Below, in pieces: positions 7,993-16,383 of a stretch of 24,171 nt of DNA. The stretch spans positions 1 through 24,171 of the forward strand of contig JAAEOI010000481.1 of NCBI GenBank assembly GCA_024244665.1, read 5' to 3'. Source of the stretch: Bacteroidota bacterium (GTDB lineage Bacteria; Bacteroidota; Bacteroidia; Bacteroidales; GCA-2748055). Every line of letters begins with the position of its first letter. Position 1 is the stretch's first letter. A program made the position numbers and the translations under genes. The notes under the pieces are model-generated. The model searched no databases. It was not told the origin of the DNA and saw nothing but the letters and a program-made list of their open reading frames with translations.

Positions 7993-10155
7993 ATGAAACA
8001 ACTCATATCCATTTCTTTAGGCGGCTTCCTGCTTCTGCTCGCATCTTGTACAGGACCTGGTGATAGCGATCTGCATGAAAATTGGCTCAATCCTCCACTG
8101 GCCTACAGGATGAACAGAAATCTCCATAATTTTCCCCTGGATGCATCGGGACAGGATTCTCTTATCCGGGCTACTCTGGATAACGGATGGGGCGGTTTTG
8201 CTTTGAATGTACCCTTTCATAGCTACCTGACCGATGAGGGGATGAAGGCAACTAAACGCTTTTGTGACCAGGCCAAAGCTCTGGGTATGGATTTGTGGTT
8301 GTATGACGAGGAGGGTTATCCTTCCGGAAATGCCGGGGACCTGGTAATCAAGGAAGATCCTACCCGGGAATCCATGGCATTATACCTCAAAGATTCTCTG
8401 GTTAACGGAGGGGAAGTCGCATTCCTAATGCCCCCCGGGATACCTGAGTTGATCGTGGCTTTTCCTGTGAAAGAGGGAATACCGGATTATAAGCATCCAA
8501 AGGACCTGATGGGCCTTTATGATGGATCCTGGTTGGAGTGGAGAGCCCCATCTGGTGAATGGAATATTTTCGCGGTGACCAAATACCGTCTCTACGAAGG
8601 ATATCAGGCTGCCATCAAGGGAGGTGGTAAAGTGGGTGCCAACTACCCCTCCCTGATGATGAGGGAAGTGACCGATGCTTTCATGCGAATCACTCACGAA
8701 AGATATGCCGATTATATGGGCGAGGACCTGGGGAAATATTTTACTTCCACTTTTACGGATGAACCTTCTACCATGGCCGTTCAATTTCATACCTATGCCT
8801 ACAATCATGCAGTGGTCCCCTGGCAGGAGGTCCTTTCGGAAGAGATGGAAAAAAGGTACGGATACAGGCCCGAGGGGAAACTGGTGGAACTCTATTTTGA
8901 TGATGGGCCCACAGGACAGAGAGTACGCTATCAGTACTTTCATACAGTGGGGGACTTGATGACCATGAATTACTTTGCCCCCATTAAGGAGTGGTGTGAA
9001 GCACATCAATTCCAGTCCGGCGGTCACCTGCTGCTCGAGGAGACCATGATTGCCCATGTACCGCTCTATGGAAACATTATGCAGTGCTTCAGGGCCATGC
9101 ATGCTCCGGGAATCGATATCCTGAGTTGTTTTCCAGATCAGATGCCGGTTCACTCTCCGAAGTTGGCATCCAGTAGTGCCGAATTGATGGGGCACTCCCG
9201 TGTGATGGCTGAACCCTGTCCCGTGGCAGACCGACAAGTTTTAGATGGTAAAGAGACCCCGGCTGAATCTGTAAGGGGACACTTAAATATGCTCTTGCAA
9301 GGAGGAATTACCGATTTCAATTGTTACCTGCAGCTGAGCAATTCGGATCAGGATGAAAAAAATGAGTTCAATACCTATGTGGGGCGCATTAATATATTGC
9401 TTCAGGGTGGATATACAGCATCAGATATCGGGATTGTCTATCCCATCGAATCGCTCTGGACAAAGTTCAAGCCCCGGTATCACAAAGTGGAGGGTTGGAC
9501 CGAAGTGTCAGGGGCGACCGAGGAGGCAAACAGCATCAATCAGTCCTTTATTGATGTATCCCGCTTTGCGTTTGACCATCGCTGGGAATACACCCACCTG
9601 GATGCACAGGCTCTGATAGATGGGGAGGTCAGTGAAGCTTCCCTGGATGTTGATCCTTTTCAATTTAAAGTGATCGTGCTTCCTTCTGTGAATACCATGC
9701 CTGAAGCTGCCTGGAGCAATCTTAAGAAGTATGCTGAAATGGGAGGGAGGATCATTTTCCTGGAGGATACACCCATGAATTCAGATGTGAATTTTCCCGA
9801 CAGGGAAGTCCAGGATGATTTTGCACAGCTTATCTCAGAGAATGATAACGTGGTGTTTATGTCCGATTGGACACCGGAAGAGTTGGATGAACAATTGGAC
9901 GCCTGGTTGGAAAAGGTGATTATCCTGGAGGATGAATCATTGAATGTGGGACTGGCCCATAAAAGGATCGATGGAAAGGATGTCTTCTTTGTTCTGAATG
10001 ATTCCAAGGAGGAGATCCGGACCGGTATTACCTTCAATACCAGGGATAAACTGGAAGAGTGGGATCCGGATACCGGTGAGATCAGCTCATTTTCCAATGG
10101 GAGTCAGGTGGTCTTAAAACCTTATCATGGGAAAATCTACAGGGCAATTCCATAA
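7993..10155 (+). CDS. GH106-like glycoside hydrolase lipoprotein
   Basis: This 720-residue protein begins with a lipoprotein signal ending LLLLASC (Cys19), so it is probably anchored to the periplasmic or outer-membrane face. The catalytic half resembles GH106 alpha-L-rhamnosidases: an N-terminal NPPLAYRMNRNLHNFP segment, LYDEEGYPSG (103-112), FTDEP (254-258, Glu257) and GGHLLLEE (343-350). Those acidic residues are the candidate catalytic pair by family analogy. About 476-600 look like the glutamine-amidotransferase-like domain common behind such barrels (SDIGIVYPIESLW; KVIVLPSVNTMP; GGRIIFLED). At 720 residues it is clearly shorter than typical GH106 proteins of around 1100, lacking most C-terminal beta-sandwiches. 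It follows the GH99-like gene by 18 bp, and its last 19 bp overlap the 3' end of the opposing DUF5916 pseudogene. Substrate specificity is not readable. Confidence 0.62.
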   Translation: MKQLISISLGGFLLLLASCTGPGDSDLHENWLNPPLAYRMNRNLHNFPLDASGQDSLIRATLDNGWGGFALNVPFHSYLTDEGMKATKRFCDQAKALGMDLWLYDEEGYPSGNAGDLVIKEDPTRESMALYLKDSLVNGGEVAFLMPPGIPELIVAFPVKEGIPDYKHPKDLMGLYDGSWLEWRAPSGEWNIFAVTKYRLYEGYQAAIKGGGKVGANYPSLMMREVTDAFMRITHERYADYMGEDLGKYFTSTFTDEPSTMAVQFHTYAYNHAVVPWQEVLSEEMEKRYGYRPEGKLVELYFDDGPTGQRVRYQYFHTVGDLMTMNYFAPIKEWCEAHQFQSGGHLLLEETMIAHVPLYGNIMQCFRAMHAPGIDILSCFPDQMPVHSPKLASSSAELMGHSRVMAEPCPVADRQVLDGKETPAESVRGHLNMLLQGGITDFNCYLQLSNSDQDEKNEFNTYVGRINILLQGGYTASDIGIVYPIESLWTKFKPRYHKVEGWTEVSGATEEANSINQSFIDVSRFAFDHRWEYTHLDAQALIDGEVSEASLDVDPFQFKVIVLPSVNTMPEAAWSNLKKYAEMGGRIIFLEDTPMNSDVNFPDREVQDDFAQLISENDNVVFMSDWTPEELDEQLDAWLEKVIILEDESLNVGLAHKRIDGKDVFFVLNDSKEEIRTGITFNTRDKLEEWDPDTGEISSFSNGSQVVLKPYHGKIYRAIP

Positions 10156-12063
10156 GTGAGCTTCACAATAAGCTGATTCTGGTCCTGTTGCCACCGGTCA
10201 GTAAGTTCAGGCTGAATGTTGTGCTTATATACAATGAACAGGTCTCCAAGGGGTGCAAAGGTCCATCGCAGCCTGGAGTAGCTTCCCACTGAGTTTGACT
10301 CGTTATCGTACTGAATAAAGAGACTGATGTTTAAATCCGAGCTGATATTCAAGGCCGTTCGGGCCGAAACCAATTCCTTGTTGAAGTCCCCTGCAGGTAT
10401 CCTCCCAATGTTGTTTTCGTAGGCGAACTCCAAAACCAGTATGGACATAAGCCTCCAATTCAGAAGCAGGGCCACCTGATTTAGTCTTCCTCCGTAAAAA
10501 CCACCGAAGCGGTAAGAAGCTTTTCCATTCAATGCCCTTTTGCTGGCAGAAGAGGCCTCCACCTGATAGCGTGTAAAGTGATATGTTCCTGGCTCAATAA
10601 TTACTCCCTCAGAGATCTCAAAAGGGTTTTTCAGATATTCACCCTGAGGCGATAAGCTTAATTTCAGCTGGTCTCCGCTTTCGAAACTGGTATTAAAAGG
10701 GGTGAGTTGTACCTGGTAGCTTTCCCATTGATTAAACAGATCGTTGTAGAGTGATGTCATTCACCATCCCCCATACACCAACCAGAAAATTCTTATTGGA
10801 TCCAAAAGTGGAGGTCTGGTAGGTGAAATCCACTCCTGTGGTCCAGGCCTGATTCCTGGCTCCCGGATCACCCATGGTGGCGATCATTCCCACAGAAGAT
10901 TCCTTCAGAATATTCTGTTTGACCCTGACCACACCCATTTTTGTGGCCCCAACCAACGAGTCCACAGCCCTGGTTTGTGTAATCAGACCTCCAAAGTGGG
11001 TGTTTTTCACCTTCCCATTGACCTTTCCACCCCAGGTAATGGGAACTTCATTGCCTTCATAAAGACCGATCCGGCGGCTGTAGAAGGGCATCAGCGAACG
11101 ACCCAGGCTGATTCCAAAATCAAAAATATCGGCACCTTCGAGAAAGAATTGTCTTTTCTCAGGATAAAGGAGCGGGAAACGGGTCAGGTTGGTCTGACGT
11201 GAATCCACCTCAGTTTCGGCAAAATCGGTATTTACCGTCAACTGAGCGGTAATATCGGTGGTGATTTTCTGGGTGACATCCAGGCTGGGCTTCCACTCGT
11301 AATTCACAGGCTCCTCTCCATCCTGGGTGACTTTCCCAACCATCGATACCCTGGGAGTTAATCCGATTCCGGAATTGAATTCGGGCAAATCGGTCAGAAG
11401 ACCTGCATGCCGCGTCTGTCCGATGGTGTAGTCCAGGCTGACCCCCGACCAGCGGTTGACCTCCAGCAGACGCTGAATCCGTCGCTCTATATTGAATCCC
11501 CAGGAGTCAAGACTTTTGTTGTAGGTAAGCGTACTTACTGGAATTCTGATCTCGGCACTCCAGTAGCTGCTGTTAATACAGGTCTGTGCATCCCAGGCAC
11601 CATCCCAGTTAGGATTCTCAAACTCCCCGTTGTGGGAAACCAGGGCATCATACCTGGCTGCAAAGGGGTTGATAGCAAATATATAGCCGTTTCTGCCATT
11701 GCTATAAGTATCCAGAATCAACTTGATGTAGTCCTCATTTTCCAGTTCTGAGTCCCGTGCTTTAGAGAAAGCTACTATTTCATCGGGCTGATCATCAAAG
11801 CACTTAATCCCAAGGTAAATATTTTTCGGGCTTACCAGGATCTTTACCACGGTGGGAAAAGTGGAGATTCCATTTTCGACAGGTTCCACCATACACATTG
11901 AAGAGATAGAATCGGCACTCATCCATTCTTTCTCATCCAAAAAGCCATCTACTTTTAGTGGCTGATTGGCCACCGTGCAAGAAATGGTGGGCCTCTCAAC
12001 AGCTTGTCCGAAAGCAGTGAAGCTGAGAATTGCGATCCACAGTCCTAAAAACCATCTCTTCAT
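10137..12063 (-). pseudogene. DUF5916 family protein, broken by internal deletion and frameshift
   Basis: Two minus-strand frames encode the two ends of one DUF5916 protein. The 5' part (12063-10732, 443 aa) has a signal peptide ending near FGQ, then a CBM9-like domain (about 30-230: VDGFLDEKEW, IYLGIKCFDD, DYIKLILDTY, GYIFAINPFAARYD) and the start of the outer-membrane-type barrel (SRQTNLTRFPLLYPEKRQFF). It stops at ITLQRSV after FLVGVWGMVND. The 3' part (in another frame, up to about 10760 and ending at 10137) resumes at SLYNDLFNQWESYQV and runs through ISEGVIIEPGTYHFTRYQVE and FIQYDNESNSVGSYSRLRW to the natural C-terminus. Family members normally have roughly 70-80 residues between these points (a YPNDLW and LGFVPR region), absent here, so this is a deletion as well as a frame change. 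DUF5916 proteins are exported and probably membrane-associated; their role is unclear. Confidence 0.82.
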
Positions 12064-12143
12064 ACAGGCGAATTTGGCCCTGAATTTAAGTATTCAGACA
12101 GGATTTGCAATTCCGGGGTGGCACCTTTCAGCCCTTTTGAGTC

Positions 12144-12207
12144 CCAAATAGTGTATTAGCTCTGCCAAATAGTGCATTTACCCGAAGGGCAGTTTATCAT
12201 ATATTTA
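12144..12207 (+). promoter_or_regulatory. Putative AraC-type activator site and promoter for the sulfatase-GH127 operon (site C)
   Basis: Two direct repeats, CCAAATAGTGTATTA (12144-12158) and CCAAATAGTGCATTT (12165-12179), differ at two positions and are spaced exactly 21 bp. TATATTTA at 12200-12207 matches the Bacteroidota -7 box TAnnTTTG apart from the last base. A TTTA at 12177-12180, inside the second repeat, sits at the 19-bp spacing expected for the -33 box. The ATG at 12233 follows 33 bp after the -7 box starts. A half-site overlapping the -33 element is the usual layout for AraC-type activators. Confidence 0.68.
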
Positions 12208-12232
12208 CTTCCAACCTTCAAATCAAATTTTA

Positions 12233-14080
12233 ATGATGAAAAAGTATTTTCTGACTTTATCAATTTTGAGCACGCTCCTGTTATTCGGGTGCCAGCAGAT
12301 TCCTGAACAACCCAATGTGATATTTGTATTGGCCGATGACCTGGGCTGGAAAGACCTGGGTTGCTATGGCTCGGACCTTTATGAAACCCCTAACATCGAT
12401 GCATTTGCTGCTTCGGGTATGCAATTCTCAGATGCATACACAGCCAGTCCGCTCTGTTCTCCCACAAGGGCCAGTATACTTACCGGACAGGAACCAGGCC
12501 GTTTGCGGTTTACCACACCTTCAGGTCATGTGGCCAATGTGGTGCTCGATCCAAAGGAATCTGATACATCTCAACCCTGGTATAAAGCAGGCACACCGCA
12601 GACCCGGACCCGGCTGCCCAATGAGTATGTCACTTTTGCCGAGGTATTGAAGGAAGAGGGATATACCACCGCTTTTATGGGAAAATGGCATCTGGGCAGA
12701 GAGCCATATATTCCGGAGAACCAGGGATTTGATGTGGTCGTAGGTGGTCGGGAACATCCCGGTCCGCCTCCTCCCGGACATTTTTTTTCACCGTGGGATT
12801 GCAATACCCTTCCAGTGGTTCCGGAAGGCACCCATATCTGTGATGTGGTTACAGATGAAGCCGTAGGATTTATAGAGAAGAACAAGGATAATCCATTTCT
12901 GCTCTGTCTGTGGTTTTACGATGTGCATGCACCCTACCAGGGAAAGGAAGATCTAAAGCAATACTACTCAGAAAAGATCGGCCCTGATAATAGGCAGCGT
13001 TGTCCAACCATGGGAGCCATGGTGGGGAATATGGATACTAACTTTGGCCGGGTTATTAGGAAGGTGGAGGAGATGGGACTGGAGAAGGAGACCATCATCA
13101 TTTTCACCTCCGACAATGGTGGGAATATGTATGACGGTCCGGATGGTACCACACCCACCAACAACTATCCCCTGAGGGCTGGAAAAGGAATTAACTATGA
13201 AGGTGGCACCAGGGTGCCACTGATTGTAAGGGTACCCGGATTAACAAAAGCAGGGACCAGATCAAAGGTTGTGGTCTCCACAGTGGATCACTACTCCTCA
13301 CTGCTTGAACTCCTTGGCATACCAGCTGATGAAAATGTAACTACAGATGGGGTGAGTTACATCCCTGCTCTGAAGAGAAAGGATTATGTGCGTGATCCTA
13401 TCTATTCCACATTTTGCCACTATACGCCTGCTACCGGGGGACGTCCCAATATCTCCATGAGGCACGGACCCTGGAGATTTTACAAGTTCTATTTTGATGG
13501 TCCGGACAGGGAGCACCGCTATGAATTGTATAACCTGGAGCAGGACATCGGGGAGACCAATAACCTGGTGGAGCAAATGCCCGAGAAGGTAAAGGAGATG
13601 TTGACTCAGCTGGATGCTCATACAGAGGAGGCTGAAATCTTGCTTCCCCGATTGAATCAGTATTATGCCGGAAATGTAGCCGATGCCTGGCAGGGCTCGG
13701 AAGAAACCCGCATTTCTGTGACTGACCGTATTTTAACCATCGAGTCTACTGGAAAAAAACCTAGCGTGGAAACGGTCTTTACGCCCAATATTTCTGATGG
13801 TACGTTTAAGTTTGTATTTGAGATGAAATCAGAGAGCTCGGGAATGGGGTCCCTTTCCTGGAAGTCGGGGGGAGATAAGGAATACGAGGCTGAAAGGATA
13901 ACTTCTTTCGAAGTAAATCACAACGGGGACTGGAACAAATACAGCATCGAAATCCCCCTGGAAGGGGTGCTGAAGACGTTGAAAATTCAACCTTCCAGGG
14001 AGAAAGGTACCATGAAGATCAGGAATCTGGAACTGCAGACTCTGGATGGACATTACATCAGGGACTGGCCACTATATTAA
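12233..14080 (+). CDS. S1 family sulfatase lipoprotein with C-terminal beta-sandwich extension
   Basis: The 615-residue protein starts with a lipoprotein signal ending LLLFGC (Cys20). The second codon is also ATG, so the start could be 12236. The S1 sulfatase core is complete: metal-binding Asp35-Asp36 in FVLADDLG, the formylglycine signature CSPTR (Cys75 to Arg79) followed by ASILTGQ, GKWHLG (Lys151, His153), DVHAPY (His232), SDNGG (Asp294, Asn295) and Lys318. Cys75 must be converted to formylglycine by a maturase encoded elsewhere. The core ends near residue 465. About 485-615 are an extra beta-rich domain reminiscent of a carbohydrate-binding module. The enzyme hydrolyses a sulfate ester on a carbohydrate; position and sugar are unknown. 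It opens the plus-strand unit reaching to 20004, behind activator site C. Confidence 0.96.
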   Translation: MMKKYFLTLSILSTLLLFGCQQIPEQPNVIFVLADDLGWKDLGCYGSDLYETPNIDAFAASGMQFSDAYTASPLCSPTRASILTGQEPGRLRFTTPSGHVANVVLDPKESDTSQPWYKAGTPQTRTRLPNEYVTFAEVLKEEGYTTAFMGKWHLGREPYIPENQGFDVVVGGREHPGPPPPGHFFSPWDCNTLPVVPEGTHICDVVTDEAVGFIEKNKDNPFLLCLWFYDVHAPYQGKEDLKQYYSEKIGPDNRQRCPTMGAMVGNMDTNFGRVIRKVEEMGLEKETIIIFTSDNGGNMYDGPDGTTPTNNYPLRAGKGINYEGGTRVPLIVRVPGLTKAGTRSKVVVSTVDHYSSLLELLGIPADENVTTDGVSYIPALKRKDYVRDPIYSTFCHYTPATGGRPNISMRHGPWRFYKFYFDGPDREHRYELYNLEQDIGETNNLVEQMPEKVKEMLTQLDAHTEEAEILLPRLNQYYAGNVADAWQGSEETRISVTDRILTIESTGKKPSVETVFTPNISDGTFKFVFEMKSESSGMGSLSWKSGGDKEYEAERITSFEVNHNGDWNKYSIEIPLEGVLKTLKIQPSREKGTMKIRNLELQTLDGHYIRDWPLY

Positions 14081-14082
14081 AC

Positions 14083-14098
14083 GTACTTCATGAAGTAC
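14083..14098. repeat. 16-bp perfect palindrome over the micro-ORF start
   Basis: GTACTTCATGAAGTAC is a perfect palindrome starting 3 bp after the sulfatase stop and containing the ATG of the 50-codon ORF at its centre. In RNA it could form a 6-bp stem with a CATG loop, hiding that start codon. It has no U-run and does not look like a terminator. Confidence 0.5.
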
Positions 14099-14242
14099 AT
14101 TGGCACACTCATTGGAATAATTCTGACGGGATCATCACTTCAGGCCCAGGCACTCCGGGTAGGAAACCAGGTAGATAATTACCTTGCCAACCCGGTGGCT
14201 TCCGGTTTGCTCGGGCCAGTTAAGATAGAAGTTGTTAATTGA
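14090..14242 (+). CDS. 50-codon exported micro-ORF or gene remnant
   Basis: An ATG 9 bp after the sulfatase stop opens a 50-residue frame. The first 20 residues are a convincing Bacteroidota signal peptide (MKYIGTLIGIILTG, then SSLQAQ as cleavage site), followed by about 30 residues starting ALRVGNQVDNYLANPVASG and a TGA at 14240-14242. I do not recognise the mature part. Because the signal peptide is intact but the mature part is tiny, it may be the stub of an exported enzyme gene mostly lost by deletion, or a true small secreted protein. The start codon lies in a 16-bp palindrome. It lies between the sulfatase and the GH127 gene, with the next start 33 bp downstream. Confidence 0.45.
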   Translation: MKYIGTLIGIILTGSSLQAQALRVGNQVDNYLANPVASGLLGPVKIEVVN

Positions 14243-14275
14243 AAAGATTTCAGAATAGTTTATAACTTACACATT

Positions 14276-16381
14276 ATGAGCGCATCACTATTCGTTTGTG
14301 CTGGAAAAACAAAAGTGAGAACCATTCAATTGACGGGATTTCTTCTTTTATTGGTTCTGATAAGTTCCATCGTACAGGCTCAACCCGCTTTGGGAATTTC
14401 CACCGATGATAAACTTCAGCCTGGATTGGCGGCCAATGTCAGGATAGGAGACCACCTGGGTAAGCTGATGGATTCCTGTATTCAGAATGGAGTGATGGGA
14501 GTTGAATATCCCCTTTACGCTATCCCTTTCAGCGATCACACCGATGACCATGGCCCACAATTTAAGGGCGAGTTCTGGGGGAAATGGTACACTTCGGCCA
14601 TGCTGGCTTATGGGTATCAACCAGAAGAGTCCTATAAGGAAATAGTAGATGCTTCCCTGAAGGCGATCCTGGAAACCCAGGAGAAGGATGGGCGGATCAG
14701 TAGCTACCCGAGGGAGAAGACCTTTGATATGTGGGACATCTGGGGAAGGAAATATGTCTTACTGGGTCTCATCTCAAATTATGAGCAGACGGGCAATAAA
14801 AAGGTGTTAAAAGCAGCCAGCAGGCTTACCGATGAGTTGATTGAGATTGCCGGACCCGGCAAGACCAAACTTACAGAAACGGGACTTGAGGTTTTGGGTT
14901 CCATGTCCTCCACAACCATACTCGAACCTGTGGTGCTGGTCTATAAGCATACCGGAGAGCAGAAGTACCTCGACTTTGCCAGGCACATGGTGCTCCAGTG
15001 GAGTGAGCCCAATGCCTATACTGAAACGGGTATGAGGTTAATCGAAGACGCACTGGATGGAGTTCCACCCCTGAAGATCTCTTCCCCCAAAGCGTATGAA
15101 ATGATGTCGTGCTATGAAGGCCTGTGTGAGCTCTACCGGGTCACGGGAGAACAACACTACCTGGAAGCAGTGGAACGATTTGCCAGAAGTGTGATTGAAA
15201 GAGAGATTATGGTAGTGGGATCTGGTTCAAGTGCCGAACTCTGGTTCGATGGGGCATACAGGCAGACAGAGTTGCTGGAACAACCCATGGAGACCTGTGT
15301 AACCGTTACCTGGATGAAACTCTGTTATCAGTTGCTCAGGCTTACGGGCGATCCAATCTGGGCAGACCAGATGGAGGTCACCCTCTACAATGCCCTGATG
15401 GGAGCCATGAATATTTCGGGTGACTGGTGGGCCTACTTTTCATCACTGGCAGGGGAACGAATGCCGAGCCCCATGCAGGTACCCCAGTGTAATTCCAGTT
15501 GCTGTGTGGCCAATGGTCCCAGGGGACTGCTTCTCTCCCCGCTCTGGTCCGTGATGCAGAATGAACAGGGACCGGTTGTAAATCTGTACAATAAGGGCGA
15601 GTGGTTATTGAAGCTAAAGGACGGAAATGAAATTACGCTCTTGCAGGAGACCACCTATCCTCAGGAGGGAGTTGTGCTTATTACCATAGAGCAAGATGGC
15701 GATTTGGAGTACAACATGGGCCTCAGAATTCCCAAATGGAGTAAGGAGACTCTGCTGACAGTCAATGGAGAGAGTTTTCCGGTTAAGGCAGGTGAATATG
15801 CAAATGTTCAGCGCAAATGGAGCCATGGAGATCAGATTCGGATTCAGCTGGATATGCGGGGCAGGGTAATCCAGGCCCCCGGAAATGTAAATGACCTGGC
15901 AGTAATGCGCGGCCCCATAGTGCTGGCTCTGGATAACAGGATGGTTGAGTCGGCCGTATATAACTTATGGCTGCATGCCGACGGAGCAGTATGGCATCAT
16001 AAGGATGAACTGGGCGGGGTGGATTATGTGTTACCTGATACCGTTTCAGAGTCAGGTCCGGTGAAGTACATCCAATTGAATCCGGTTAAAGAGAAGCGGG
16101 CGGATGTATGGATGGCCTTCGAGGTACCCTTCCTCTACAGGCATACCCATTTTTTCGGGCATGAAGTCAGGCCCCTGATCATGTGCGACTATGCTTCTGC
16201 CGGGAATGCGTACAGCGAGGAAAACCTTTTCAGGGTATGGATTCCCCAACCTCTTTTTATGAATCATATTTTTCCTGAGCATACCTGGCAAATACTCTAT
16301 CCGGGCGATAAACGTCCTGAGTTCCCTGACATGAGAAATGAAAGCATCTCAGGTAATTCATGGGAGAAAGACAACCATTAA
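14276..16381 (+). CDS. GH127 family (DUF1680) glycoside hydrolase, exported
   Basis: The 701-residue protein fits GH127, known for beta-L-arabinofuranosidase with a zinc-bound cysteine nucleophile. In the characterised HypBA1, Glu322 is the acid/base and Glu338, Cys340, Cys417 and Cys418 form the zinc/nucleophile site. Here the equivalents appear as Glu321 (SAELWFDG), Glu339 and Cys341 (METC), and Cys409-Cys410 (SSCCVANG), so the enzyme looks active. Residues of about 50-430 form the (alpha/alpha)6 barrel and the rest beta-sandwiches. The ATG at 14276 gives a long 19-residue lead before the hydrophobic core. A GTG at 14315 would start directly with MRTIQLTGFLLLL and a normal signal peptide ending VQAQ, so the true start may be there. 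GH127 includes other pentose-like specificities, so the exact sugar is open. The DUF1080 gene follows immediately. Confidence 0.9.
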   Translation: MSASLFVCAGKTKVRTIQLTGFLLLLVLISSIVQAQPALGISTDDKLQPGLAANVRIGDHLGKLMDSCIQNGVMGVEYPLYAIPFSDHTDDHGPQFKGEFWGKWYTSAMLAYGYQPEESYKEIVDASLKAILETQEKDGRISSYPREKTFDMWDIWGRKYVLLGLISNYEQTGNKKVLKAASRLTDELIEIAGPGKTKLTETGLEVLGSMSSTTILEPVVLVYKHTGEQKYLDFARHMVLQWSEPNAYTETGMRLIEDALDGVPPLKISSPKAYEMMSCYEGLCELYRVTGEQHYLEAVERFARSVIEREIMVVGSGSSAELWFDGAYRQTELLEQPMETCVTVTWMKLCYQLLRLTGDPIWADQMEVTLYNALMGAMNISGDWWAYFSSLAGERMPSPMQVPQCNSSCCVANGPRGLLLSPLWSVMQNEQGPVVNLYNKGEWLLKLKDGNEITLLQETTYPQEGVVLITIEQDGDLEYNMGLRIPKWSKETLLTVNGESFPVKAGEYANVQRKWSHGDQIRIQLDMRGRVIQAPGNVNDLAVMRGPIVLALDNRMVESAVYNLWLHADGAVWHHKDELGGVDYVLPDTVSESGPVKYIQLNPVKEKRADVWMAFEVPFLYRHTHFFGHEVRPLIMCDYASAGNAYSEENLFRVWIPQPLFMNHIFPEHTWQILYPGDKRPEFPDMRNESISGNSWEKDNH

Positions 16382-16383
16382 AG

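Noticed and set aside
8425..9237. 270-codon open frame on the minus strand
   Set aside because: It is antisense to the GH106-like gene, has no signal peptide or recognisable motif, and its composition (His/Ile/Gly-rich) is typical of shadow frames.
10732..10760. Programmed frameshift joining the two DUF5916 parts
   Set aside because: No slippery heptamer or following stem is evident, and a simple shift would still leave out about 70-80 family-typical residues, so deletion explains it better.
12080..12097. CTGAAT/ATTCAG inverted repeat upstream of the DUF5916 start
   Set aside because: The arms are only 6 bp and the sequence AT-rich; it is too weak to call an operator or terminator.
14243..14275. 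Possible separate promoter for the GH127 gene (AATAGTTTATAAC)
   Set aside because: It resembles the AGTG half-site only loosely, has no partner 21 bp away and no proper TAnnTTTG box; read-through from site C is simpler.
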